A DNA stretch of 64,000 bases from Formosa sp. L2A11 (GTDB taxonomy: Bacteria; Bacteroidota; Bacteroidia; Flavobacteriales; Flavobacteriaceae). Position 1 is the stretch's first letter. Each line of letters begins with the position of its first letter. Of this stretch, positions 55,583-63,688 are shown one piece after another. The position numbers and the translations under genes were made by a program. A model generated the notes under the pieces. The model ran no database searches and had not been told where the DNA came from. It worked only from the letters and a program-made list of their open reading frames with translations. The DNA is taken from NCBI RefSeq assembly GCF_009796865.1, contig NZ_CP047028.1, forward strand, positions 2,914,001 through 2,978,000, given 5' to 3'.

Positions 55583-56557
55583 ATGTTTGATTGGTTACAA
55601 CATTTCGCAGATTGGTTAATCTACTCTGTTTGTGGAATTGGGGCAGATACCCATCTCGGAACTGCTTTAAATTTCTTTATTTACGATACTATTAAGATCT
55701 TAATTCTATTATTTATTATCGTATTTATTATGGGAATAGTAAATACTTATTTACCGATAGAACGTTTAAAAAACTATCTAAATAAGAATAAACTATATGG
55801 ATTAGAATACCTGTTTTCATCGATTTTCGGAGCGATAACTCCCTTTTGTTCTTGTTCATCTGTACCACTATTTATTGGTTTTGTACAAGGCGGAATTCCG
55901 TTAGGTGTTACCTTTGCATTTTTAATCACCTCGCCTCTAGTTAACGAAGTCGCAATTGCAATGTTTCTGGGTATGTTTGGTGTAAAAGCCACTTTAATTT
56001 ATGTAAGTTCTGGAATTATGCTTGGAACACTTGGGGGATGGATTCTTGGTAAATTTAACCTAGAACCTCTACTCTCAGATTGGGTTAAAAACATCATGGC
56101 ACAAAAACAACAACAAGACTATTATCAAGAAGAAAAACGAACCTTTAAACAACGTATCCCTGAAATCACACAAAATGCATGGGACATTATAAAAGGCGTG
56201 ATTTTATATATTATTATTGGTGTTGCCATTGGTGGTGCAATGCATGGTTATGTTCCTGAAAACTTTTTTAATACATTTTTAGGTGGTGGTCAATGGTGGA
56301 CTGTACCATTAGCTGTCATTTTAGCCGTACCAATGTATGCAAATGCTGCAGGTGTTGTTCCTATTATTCAAGTTTTTGTTGCTAAAGGTGTTCCGTTAGG
56401 AACAGCAATTGCGTTTATGATGGGAACTGTGGGCTTATCCTTACCTGAGGCTACTTTATTAAAAAAAGTAATGTCTTTAAAGTTAATTGCTATCTTCTTT
56501 GGGGTAGTGACACTTGCTATAATCTTTTCGGGATTCTTATTTAATATGGTGTTATGA
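55583..56557 (+). CDS. Permease, ArsP-like (DUF318 family)
   Basis: 324 residues with about ten helices. The family core is FGAITPFCSCSSVPLFIGFVQGGIPLGVTFAFLITSPLVNEVA, in which three Cys lie in the pore motif FCSCSS. The second repeat is VPMYANAAGVVPIIQVFVAKGVPLGTAIAFMMGTVGLSLPE. ArsP-type permeases export trivalent organoarsenicals; others move metals. ATG of the next gene overlaps its stop (ATGA). Confidence 0.9.
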   Translation: MFDWLQHFADWLIYSVCGIGADTHLGTALNFFIYDTIKILILLFIIVFIMGIVNTYLPIERLKNYLNKNKLYGLEYLFSSIFGAITPFCSCSSVPLFIGFVQGGIPLGVTFAFLITSPLVNEVAIAMFLGMFGVKATLIYVSSGIMLGTLGGWILGKFNLEPLLSDWVKNIMAQKQQQDYYQEEKRTFKQRIPEITQNAWDIIKGVILYIIIGVAIGGAMHGYVPENFFNTFLGGGQWWTVPLAVILAVPMYANAAGVVPIIQVFVAKGVPLGTAIAFMMGTVGLSLPEATLLKKVMSLKLIAIFFGVVTLAIIFSGFLFNMVL

Positions 56558-57231
56558 AAAATATAGTAGTCATATTAATTTTAAGTACAGTAATAAGTTG
56601 TCAGTCCAAAGGTCATGAACAACAAAATCAGACTACAACACCAGAAATTACTGTACTAGATACCGATTTTTCTAAAGGGCAGTTAACTCTAGAACACGAC
56701 ATAAATCTTCAGGATTTAGAACATTTTCATGGACATTTATGCGACGGACTTGTTCAAGGTTTTTTAGGAATTAAAGCCGGAATGCATATCTTATATCCTA
56801 ATGGAATTATAGACAGAACCAACACGCGTATAGTTAGCAAAAGTTCGCCTTGCCTTACAGATGCGGCCATCTATCTTACCGGAGGACGTTATCAATACAA
56901 TTCCTTTTATGTAGATGATTCAATAACAAATGGATTTTACATTATACAAAGAATAGACAATCTAAAAACCGTAAAAATCCAGATGAATCTGGGTGTTAAA
57001 CCTCCAGAAATAGATATTATGGGAGCTAAAGCCATTAAAGGTACACTTTCATCTTGCGATTTAGAGACACTTAAAATATTAGAAAATCATTTTACACAAC
57101 ATTTACTCACTACAGATTCTGAAACTAATTTTACGGTTACCGAACTTACAAATTTTAAATGGAATCCGTTAATAAAACACGATTACACAAAAACAGATAT
57201 ACTCAACAAAAATAAATCTATTTGTAACTAA
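56554..57231 (+). CDS. FmdE-like lipoprotein
   Basis: 225 residues. Lipoprotein signal ends at C16 (STVISC). The FmdE domain shows LEHFHGHLCDGLVQGFLGIKAGM (His and Cys of the metal site), then SPCLTDAAIYLTGGRYQ, and a late SSCDLETLKILE. FmdE proteins are known from formylmethanofuran dehydrogenase operons, but stand-alone forms with the HxHxCDG motif occur in many bacteria and probably bind metal. Here it is exported and coupled to the arsenic permease. The function is unknown; metal or arsenic binding in the periplasm is a guess. Confidence 0.82.
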   Translation: MKNIVVILILSTVISCQSKGHEQQNQTTTPEITVLDTDFSKGQLTLEHDINLQDLEHFHGHLCDGLVQGFLGIKAGMHILYPNGIIDRTNTRIVSKSSPCLTDAAIYLTGGRYQYNSFYVDDSITNGFYIIQRIDNLKTVKIQMNLGVKPPEIDIMGAKAIKGTLSSCDLETLKILENHFTQHLLTTDSETNFTVTELTNFKWNPLIKHDYTKTDILNKNKSICN

Positions 57232-57246
57232 TTAATTTTATAAACT

Positions 57247-57684
57247 ATGAAAGCAATCAAATATTTAACCGTTTTAAGCATTACATTTTTGCTAACGGCT
57301 TGCAACGGACAAACTAAAAAAGAAGACCAAGCTGTAAACCAATCAGTATCTAAAATAGAAGTATTAGACTTCCACTCTACTCACAGATGTATGACGTGTA
57401 AAGCCATAGAAGCCAACACAAAATATACTTTAGATACCTATTTCCCAAATGAACTAAAAGACAATAAAGTGACCTTTCAAGTCATTAATGTAGATGATAA
57501 AGCCAACGAAAAAATTGCAGAAAAATTTGAAGCTGCCGGAACCGCTTTAATGTTAAACGTGATTAAAGACGGAAAAGAACAACACATAGATTTAACAGAT
57601 TTTGCATTTATGAATGGAACAGATCAAGCAGCATTCTCTGAAGAATTAAAATCTAGAATAACCACTGCATTAAACACCTTGTAA
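57247..57684 (+). CDS. arsF: ArsF-like nitrophenyl-arsenical reductase subunit
   Basis: 145 residues with lipoprotein signal (SITFLLTACNGQ). A thioredoxin-like fold follows with HRCMTCKAIEANTKYTL, CxxC, and the strand VTFQVINVDDKANEKIAEKFE. This matches the family annotated as nitrophenyl compound nitroreductase subunit ArsF. In that system (arsEFG), ArsE and ArsF reduce nitro groups of aromatic arsenicals such as roxarsone to amines. Anchored periplasmic position is inferred from the signal. The next gene, arsG, starts at the base after its stop. Confidence 0.85.
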   Translation: MKAIKYLTVLSITFLLTACNGQTKKEDQAVNQSVSKIEVLDFHSTHRCMTCKAIEANTKYTLDTYFPNELKDNKVTFQVINVDDKANEKIAEKFEAAGTALMLNVIKDGKEQHIDLTDFAFMNGTDQAAFSEELKSRITTALNTL

Positions 57685-58392
57685 ATGGATGTGCTTCAAT
57701 CGCTCTTAGAGAATTACAACATTCCTATTTTATCAGCATTTATACTCGGACTAATGACAGCCATTAGTCCGTGCCCTTTGGCAACCAATATTACAGCTAC
57801 TGCATTTATATCTAAAAACATTGCAAGCAAACGTAAGGTGTTTCTTAGCGGGTTACTATATTCGTTAGGTAGAGGTTTTAGTTACACTGCCATAGGATTA
57901 ATTCTATATTTTGGAGCTAGCAAATTCCATATTGCACGCTTTTTCAATCAGAATGGCGAAAAATATTTAGGTCCGTTATTAATTATTGTTGGGTTAATCA
58001 TGCTAAACGTGATAAAACTCAACTTTCTAGGAACATCTAACTTTCAAGAAAAACTCTCAGATAAATTCAAGGATAAAGGCCTTTTAGGAGCCTTTTTAAT
58101 TGGTGTGGTCTTCGCTTTAGCCTTTTGCCCCTATAGTGGAGCCTTGTTTTTTGGTATGCTAATTCCCATGACAATTGCATCGGCAGACGGCTTATATTTA
58201 CCTGTAATTTTCGCTTTAGGTACAGGATTACCTGTTATTCTTTTTACGTATTTACTCGCTTTTACAGCAGGAAAAGTAGGGATGTTCTACACTAAGATTA
58301 CAAAAATTGAAAAAGTAATGCGTACCGTAGCTGGCGTGGTCTTTATACTTACCGGTTTATATTATGTTTCTATTTTTATGGGACTCATTTAA
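57685..58392 (+). CDS. arsG: ArsG-like permease (CcdA/DsbD-type membrane protein)
   Basis: 235 residues with six helices. It has the DsbD/CcdA pattern of Cys-Pro motifs in helices 1 and 4: AISPCPLATNITA and LAFCPYSGALFFGMLIP. ArsG proteins are described as efflux permeases for trivalent aromatic aminoarsenicals; a role passing electrons to periplasmic ArsF, as CcdA does, is equally readable from the sequence. It is the last gene of the operon (arsR-trx-osmC-arsP-fmdE-arsF-arsG). Confidence 0.88.
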   Translation: MDVLQSLLENYNIPILSAFILGLMTAISPCPLATNITATAFISKNIASKRKVFLSGLLYSLGRGFSYTAIGLILYFGASKFHIARFFNQNGEKYLGPLLIIVGLIMLNVIKLNFLGTSNFQEKLSDKFKDKGLLGAFLIGVVFALAFCPYSGALFFGMLIPMTIASADGLYLPVIFALGTGLPVILFTYLLAFTAGKVGMFYTKITKIEKVMRTVAGVVFILTGLYYVSIFMGLI

Positions 58393-58424
58393 CGAAGATT
58401 ATTAAATATCATCTATAAATTATA

Positions 58425-58739
58425 TTAAGACTGCTTCCAATCTTTAGCGCCCCAAGCATCAAGACCTTTTAAAATAGGCTCTAAAGATTTTCCTCTAGCC
58501 GTTAAACCATACTCAACTTTTGGTGGCACAACAGGAAACACGGTTCTTTTTACAAGTCCGTCTTTTTCTAATTCTCTAACCGTTTGCGTAAACATTTTAT
58601 TAGAAATACCTTCTATATGCTTTTGCAAAATTCCAGAGCGTAAATCGCCTTCTAAAAGGTGAAATAATACTAAAGGTTTCCACTTTGTACCTATTAAATT
58701 CATGGTGTAATTAAGCGGACAATTATTTTCTTTGTTCAA
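58425..58739 (-). CDS. HxlR family transcription regulator
   Basis: 104 residues. It starts MNKENNCPLNYTMNLIGTKW with the family Cys (CPL) that senses electrophiles or oxidants in characterised members. HTH and wing: RSGILQKHIEGISNKMFTQTVRELEKDGLVKRTVFPVVPPKVEYGLT. It is divergent from the VOC gene, with the candidate operator and promoter in the 120-bp gap. It probably controls that gene and itself. ArsG converges on its 3' end. Confidence 0.92.
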   Translation of the reverse strand: MNKENNCPLNYTMNLIGTKWKPLVLFHLLEGDLRSGILQKHIEGISNKMFTQTVRELEKDGLVKRTVFPVVPPKVEYGLTARGKSLEPILKGLDAWGAKDWKQS

Positions 58740-58781
58740 AATTAAATTTTATTTATCTGATAATCATTATTTTACTACTTT

Positions 58782-58812
58782 AAGTAACTATACCACATTT
58801 TGGTAAGTACTT
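58782..58812. promoter_or_regulatory. Candidate HxlR operator
   Basis: AAGTAACTATACC-acatttt-GGTAAGTACTT is an imperfect inverted repeat (arms AAGTA-CT-TACC) in the HxlR/VOC gap. It overlaps the -33 TTG of the VOC promoter. Confidence 0.6.
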
Positions 58813-58841
58813 GCCAAACAAGCATATATAAACTAAATTTG
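58811..58841 (+). promoter_or_regulatory. Promoter of the VOC gene
   Basis: TTG at 58811-58813, 20-base spacer and TAAATTTG at 58834-58841, the best match in the window to the Bacteroidota TTG/TAnnTTTG promoter. The start codon is 18 bases further on. Confidence 0.65.
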
Positions 58842-58859
58842 TAATCTAAATTAGATATT

Positions 58860-59372
58860 ATGTCAGTAAAACAAGATTATCCAAAATCATTTTCACATAT
58901 TGGAATCACGGTTCCAGATATTAAAAAAGCAGTAAAATTTTATACAGAAGTTATGGGTTGGTACACCATTATGAAACCATCTACCATTAAAAAAGAAAAG
59001 GAAACAGCCATTGGTATTATGTGTATGGATGTATTTGGGGAAGACTGGGACGAGTTTGAAATTGCCCATTTATCGACTTCAGATGGCGTTGGTGTCGAGA
59101 TTTTCTCTTTCCCTCACGGCGTTAAAGAAGCACCAGAATTTAGTCCGTTTAACACCGGATTATTCCACTTTAGTATTCAAGATCCAAACATTGAAGACTT
59201 AATTGATAAAATTGTAGCCTATGGCGGAAAACAACGTATGCCAATTAGAGCATACTATCCTGGAGAAAAACCATTTAAAATGTGTTACGTAGAAGATCCT
59301 TTCGGAATTGTTTTCGAAATCTATACACACAGTTACGAATTAACCTATTCTTCTGGCGCTTATACTAAATAA
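58860..59372 (+). CDS. VOC family protein (glyoxalase-like)
   Basis: 170 residues. It opens KSFSHIGITVPDIKKAVKFYTEVMGW, the vicinal-oxygen-chelate start with a metal His. The second half has NTGLFHFSIQDPNIEDLIDKIVAYGG and FGIVFEIYTHSYE with a metal Glu. It may be a lactoylglutathione-lyase-like or dioxygenase-type enzyme; the substrate is unknown. Divergent HxlR control suggests that it acts on a reactive aldehyde or quinone. Confidence 0.9.
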   Translation: MSVKQDYPKSFSHIGITVPDIKKAVKFYTEVMGWYTIMKPSTIKKEKETAIGIMCMDVFGEDWDEFEIAHLSTSDGVGVEIFSFPHGVKEAPEFSPFNTGLFHFSIQDPNIEDLIDKIVAYGGKQRMPIRAYYPGEKPFKMCYVEDPFGIVFEIYTHSYELTYSSGAYTK

Positions 59373-59391
59373 GCCCATTTTATAACACTAT

Positions 59392-59433
59392 AGCTATAAA
59401 GCGTAAGTCATATTTGGCTTACGCTTTATAGCT
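59392..59433. terminator. 16-bp perfect hairpin after the VOC gene
   Basis: AGCTATAAAGCGTAAG / CTTACGCTTTATAGCT with a ten-base loop, 19 bases after the stop. No T-run follows, so termination is uncertain. The remaining 180 bases up to the ABC-3C operon have no gene. Confidence 0.6.
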
Positions 59434-59544
59434 TGCTATGGATACTGTTGTTACTTCACTATCGTTACACTAAACTTGTTGTAGGGTGATATTATTTAGT
59501 TAAAATACAGCTGATTAGATAGTTCTTAGGTTTTTATAAAATAG

Positions 59545-59552
59545 TATATTTG
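59545..59552 (+). promoter_or_regulatory. -7 box for the ABC-3C operon (TATATTTG)
   Basis: TATATTTG is a full consensus match, 58 bases before the first gene. No -33 TTG was found at the ideal spacing. Confidence 0.4.
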
Positions 59553-59610
59553 GATATACACAAAAACTTTATGGTATTACACTGTAAATATTTTTTAATT
59601 AGAATAAAAA

Positions 59611-60723
59611 ATGAGTTCAAAATCTGATGCTTCTACTAAAATATTAGGATTTAAATATCAAGAAATGGTTGCTTTAAAGGAATGCTTTGAAGCAAAAGAT
59701 GGCACAAAAATTTATTTAGAATGTTTGGGGGATATTTCGGACGGAAAGACATCAACAGAAGTTAAGCATTCAATTAAAGTTGATAAAAAATTAATTGATA
59801 CACATCCTGACTTCTGGAAAACTCTTTCGAATATAATAACAGAATATGATACTTTTCGTTTTTATGATAAATTCATACTTCATACTACAGCAGAAATAAA
59901 AGTAGGCTCAATATTTGAAAAGTGGAAAAACTTAAGTAAAACAGATAAAAAAAATAAAATATTAGCTGTAATATCAAATGATACAATTAAAGCGTATTAC
60001 AATAATGTAAAAACATTTGATAAAAAGGAGTTAGAAAACCTTCTTGATAAATTTGAAATAAAAGATAATCAAGAATCAGCTAAAGAATATTATAAAGATA
60101 TTTTATTAGAACATCCAGCTGTAACAAGTCATATAGAATTAAAAAATAGAGAGGAATTTATTTGTTATTTATTTGGATATATTTCACTTCAGCTAGTTAA
60201 TACATCTGACTATATTTGGGAAATTGTAATAGATTCTTTCCGAGAAAATTCTCGGACTTTTGCAAATAGATATAAAATTGAGGATTTAAATTTTCCAATT
60301 TCAAATGCTATAGCTGACATGACTAAAAAAGATAATTTTTTATTCGTAAAAGAGTTAGAAAAAATTAAATATGAAAGGAAAATTGGTAAGTCAATGGATA
60401 ATTATTTAAAAGCTTCTGAAAGTCAAATCAAAATGGTTGAAGCAAGGACTAGCTTATCTGAAAATCTTGATAACTATGATGAAGAAATCAAAGAAGTTAT
60501 TCTAGAACTTAAAGATAGTCACTTAGACCAACTAACCGAAAAATGTGATACTAACGAGAAATCAAGACGTTTTTTTGATGACAGCATTAATCAAATTTCT
60601 TCTAAAACTAAAATAGAAGGAATTACAAATACAAGATCGTATTATCCTAAAGGTCGGCTATTGCATAACTTAGAAATTAAAACCATTGATATTAATCTAA
60701 AATCAGAAGATGAAAGCAAGTGA
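59611..60723 (+). CDS. ABC-3C system effector-like protein with nuclease-like N-terminus
   Basis: 370 residues. The N-terminus GFKYQEMVALKECFEAKDG, then IYLECLGDISDG and STEVKHS, gives Q17, E37, D41 and E50-V-K52, which fits a PD-(D/E)xK endonuclease of the DUF4297/Cap4-like type. The C-terminal ~150 residues (ETS-like SENLDNYDEEIKEVILEL..., YYPKGRLLHN) correspond in place to the ABC-3C C-terminal domain that links effectors to the system. I infer DNA cleavage upon activation. It overlaps the second gene by 14 bases. AT-rich codon use is like its neighbours. Confidence 0.75.
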   Translation: MSSKSDASTKILGFKYQEMVALKECFEAKDGTKIYLECLGDISDGKTSTEVKHSIKVDKKLIDTHPDFWKTLSNIITEYDTFRFYDKFILHTTAEIKVGSIFEKWKNLSKTDKKNKILAVISNDTIKAYYNNVKTFDKKELENLLDKFEIKDNQESAKEYYKDILLEHPAVTSHIELKNREEFICYLFGYISLQLVNTSDYIWEIVIDSFRENSRTFANRYKIEDLNFPISNAIADMTKKDNFLFVKELEKIKYERKIGKSMDNYLKASESQIKMVEARTSLSENLDNYDEEIKEVILELKDSHLDQLTEKCDTNEKSRRFFDDSINQISSKTKIEGITNTRSYYPKGRLLHNLEIKTIDINLKSEDESK

Positions 60724-61186
60724 TATAGAAAGGTTAATATTTTCACCATTTCATACTAGTAAAATTTTACATCACTTTTTAAGTGGTGCTAAATCTGTTA
60801 ACTCAAAATGCATAAAGACAGAATTAGTATATCTTGCTTTACCATTTATATACAATAAGCAAGCTCAAAATAAATTAAAGTTTTTAAATAAAAACTCAAA
60901 ATTCAATCCGTTTATTGAGAACAAAGATTTTGATATTTTTAGAAGCTCTTTAAATCAAAAGATAAATGATTATCGAGAAATAACAAATACAGCAATTATT
61001 ATGCTAGCTAATGAAATTGATTTAGAAATAGATAAATACTTAATGCCAAGCACTGATATTCAATTTAATACTGAAAAAGATATTTATTTAAAACCAATAT
61101 ATAAATCATCATATAATTTAGGTGTTATTTTAGGAAAGGAGCAATATTTATCAGTATTTAAAAAACTTAGAATTACAGAAATATGA
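60710..61186 (+). CDS. ABC-3C system middle component
   Basis: 158 residues, mostly helical, without a known catalytic motif. It opens DIERLIFSPFHTSKILHHFL and has LVYLALPFIYNKQAQNKLKFL, matching proteins annotated as three-component ABC system middle component. It probably bridges the effector and the ATPase. Its start lies inside the end of the first gene and its stop overlaps the ATPase start (ATGA), so the three are translationally coupled. Confidence 0.82.
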   Translation: MKASDIERLIFSPFHTSKILHHFLSGAKSVNSKCIKTELVYLALPFIYNKQAQNKLKFLNKNSKFNPFIENKDFDIFRSSLNQKINDYREITNTAIIMLANEIDLEIDKYLMPSTDIQFNTEKDIYLKPIYKSSYNLGVILGKEQYLSVFKKLRITEI

Positions 61187-63117
61187 GTACAACTATAAAA
61201 CAAATTGTTGTTTTCAGCAATACAGGCAGTAAACGATTTGTACCTTTTGAAGATGGTTTAAATATCATAACTGGAGATTCAAAGACTGGAAAAAGTGCAC
61301 TTATTGAAATAATTGATTATTGTCTATTTTCATCAAGGTCAAGTGTTCCTGTAGGAAAGATAATCGATTTTACAGAATTGTTTGTAGTCATTTATAAAGT
61401 AAGTGATTATTACATTGTTATTGGTCGTCCTGCACCTAAAACGGGTAATATGAGAAGTGCATACTTAAAAATAGAAACTGATTATAAAGTAATTGAAGAT
61501 ATTAAATATGATTATTTTAATGACATATCACTAAAACCAATTAAGAATGATGTTCAAAATGATTTTGAAGAATTACTAGGTTTGTCATTAAAAAAGTTAG
61601 AATCAGATTACGAGAGTTTTGGAAAATTATCGATTAGAGATACCGTATCTTTTCTATTTCAACATCAAAATTTAATAGCCAACAAACACGCATTATTCTA
61701 TAGATTTGATGATTTGGTAAAACGTAAAAGAGTTATTCAAGCTTTACCTGTTCTACTAGGTGTAGCTGATAGTGAATATTATCAATTGGTAAAACTAATA
61801 AAGGAGACAGAAAGAAAAATTATAGCTGAACAAAAAGTTTTAGAACGAATTCAACAAAAAACAACAAACCAAGCTGAAAATATTAGAGACCAAATACAAA
61901 TTTACTATACAATGTTAGACCTAACTCTTAAAGAAGGACTTTCATTACGTGAATTAAAAAAAATAGGTCTTAATTTACCCATTCCGCCAAAAATTCTTAC
62001 TGACCAAACAAAATCATTTACTAAAGTAGCACAATTAGAAAATGAAAGAGAAGTACTATATGTTGAGAAAAATGAAATTGAAAATGCTATTTCTAGTCTA
62101 CAATCAAATTCAGGAGATAGTTTAGATTATGCGAAACACCTAAGACAAACGAAAGCTAAGCAAAATTATAATACTTCAAAAAGTGAATTATCTTGTCCAC
62201 TTTGCGATAATTCTGTTTCACATATCAATGAGAACATTAATAAACTAAATGATTCTAAAAATAAACTGATTGAAGAGTTAACAAAAGTAAATACCTTTTC
62301 AAAAGACAGTACTCAGATAATAGAGAAATTTAGATTAGACAGAAAATCAATAACCTCTAAAGTAAAATCAATTTCTAAAAGTATTGAAATACTTACAAAA
62401 GAAAATATTGATATAGAAAAGATAAAAGGAAAACGAGAATCAATAATACACCAAAAAGGAGTTTTAGAAACAACAATCAAACATCTTTTAGAATCTAACG
62501 ATTTATCTAAATTCACTTCAGATTTAATTGGCTTAAAAGAAGAATTAAAATCATATAATAAACAATTATTAAAATATAAAGATTTAAAACTATTCAAATC
62601 AGAAACAGAATTATTCATTAAAACACAAATGGATAGAATTGCTAGTAAATTAGATTTTGAAGAAGAACTTAAACCGATTAACTTTCATTTTAATATTGAT
62701 GATTTTAGTTTTTATCATAAACATAATTCAGAAAAAATAAGATTGGACGAAATGGGAAGTGGTGCAAATTGGCTAGCCTGTCACCTTTCCTTGTTTTTAT
62801 CTTTCTTACATTTATCTTGTAGTAATCCTAATTCAATAATTCCAACTTTCTTAATGATTGACCAACCTAGTCAAGTTTATTTCCCTAGAACCGCTAAGAA
62901 GACTGAATTAAATGATCCAGAAGAAAAAGTTGAATTTGATGTTAATATTGAACGAGTAAAAGATATTTTTAAAGTTCTAAGTGAAGAAATTGAGTTAATA
63001 CATGAAAACACAAATACTAAACCTCAAATAATAGTACTAGAACACGCTAAGGAAGATGATTTTGAAGAATATATAATTAGAGATTGGATAAAAAGTGAAG
63101 GTGGTGGCCTGATATAA
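61183..63117 (+). CDS. ABC-3C ATPase (DUF3732, SMC/Rad50-like)
   Basis: 644 residues. Walker A GDSKTGKSAL at 31-40, followed by SALIEIIDYCLFS. A long coiled-coil region (about 190-500) has a Rad50-like CPLC at 338-341 (LSCPLCDNS), a possible zinc hook. The C-terminal head has LDEMGSGANWLACHLSLFLSFL (signature region), Walker B with D560 in FLMIDQPSQVYFP, where Gln replaces the usual catalytic Glu next to Asp, and H621 in VLEHAKEDDF. This is the DUF3732 pattern. It would sense DNA or nucleoprotein and control the effector. Confidence 0.92.
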   Translation: MSTTIKQIVVFSNTGSKRFVPFEDGLNIITGDSKTGKSALIEIIDYCLFSSRSSVPVGKIIDFTELFVVIYKVSDYYIVIGRPAPKTGNMRSAYLKIETDYKVIEDIKYDYFNDISLKPIKNDVQNDFEELLGLSLKKLESDYESFGKLSIRDTVSFLFQHQNLIANKHALFYRFDDLVKRKRVIQALPVLLGVADSEYYQLVKLIKETERKIIAEQKVLERIQQKTTNQAENIRDQIQIYYTMLDLTLKEGLSLRELKKIGLNLPIPPKILTDQTKSFTKVAQLENEREVLYVEKNEIENAISSLQSNSGDSLDYAKHLRQTKAKQNYNTSKSELSCPLCDNSVSHINENINKLNDSKNKLIEELTKVNTFSKDSTQIIEKFRLDRKSITSKVKSISKSIEILTKENIDIEKIKGKRESIIHQKGVLETTIKHLLESNDLSKFTSDLIGLKEELKSYNKQLLKYKDLKLFKSETELFIKTQMDRIASKLDFEEELKPINFHFNIDDFSFYHKHNSEKIRLDEMGSGANWLACHLSLFLSFLHLSCSNPNSIIPTFLMIDQPSQVYFPRTAKKTELNDPEEKVEFDVNIERVKDIFKVLSEEIELIHENTNTKPQIIVLEHAKEDDFEEYIIRDWIKSEGGGLI

Positions 63118-63194
63118 AAAAGAGTTTTTAGTTAACAATCATCCTCCCCACGCAACCAAATACAGATTAGTACATCTATAAAGAAACTAGCCAA

Positions 63195-63587
63195 ATGAAA
63201 AAAATCATCTTTCTTTCCTTAATCACATTAATATTTTCGAGTTGTTCAGAGTCTGACGACATTATTTATACTTCAGAAATAACAGGAGATTGGCAATGGC
63301 AAAGTGCGTCTGGTGGTTTGGCGGGCATTACAGAAACCCCAGAAAGTACAGGCGAAAGTAGAACGCTTGTAATTTCGGCTGATTCTATTGCAAGTTATCA
63401 AAATCAGGTTTTAAACTTTAAAACGGCTTACACGCTTGAAAACCGAACTTCGGAACTTTTTAACGACACTCAAGAAATGCTAATTCAAGAAAATGGATTC
63501 AGACAAATTATAACTATTTCTAACAATACACTTATTCTTGTGGGCGATTGTAACGACTGTTATACAAACACCTATATTTCAGAGTAA
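63195..63587 (+). CDS. Small lipoprotein of unknown function
   Basis: 130 residues. Lipoprotein signal ends at C17 (ITLIFSSCSES). The mature part reads ITGDWQWQSASGGLAGITETPES, a lipocalin-like opening (GxWxW), and ends with a Cys pair in GDCNDCYTN. The pattern recalls small lipocalin-fold lipoproteins common in flavobacteria. It is likely a resident gene that marks the right edge of the ABC-3C insertion. Confidence 0.65.
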   Translation: MKKIIFLSLITLIFSSCSESDDIIYTSEITGDWQWQSASGGLAGITETPESTGESRTLVISADSIASYQNQVLNFKTAYTLENRTSELFNDTQEMLIQENGFRQIITISNNTLILVGDCNDCYTNTYISE

Positions 63588-63688
63588 AGGAACCGCTAAA
63601 GTGTCTTAAAATGTTTAGTTTAGTTTTTATTTCTTAAATTGGTTATTTACTACCAATACTACATCTAAAAAAATTAATCAACATACGT

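Noticed and set aside
59392..59433. Strong hairpin after the VOC gene considered as an attachment or recombination site for the ABC-3C cassette.
   Set aside because: No second copy near 63.1 kb, no tRNA and no integrase were found, so it is simply listed as a hairpin.
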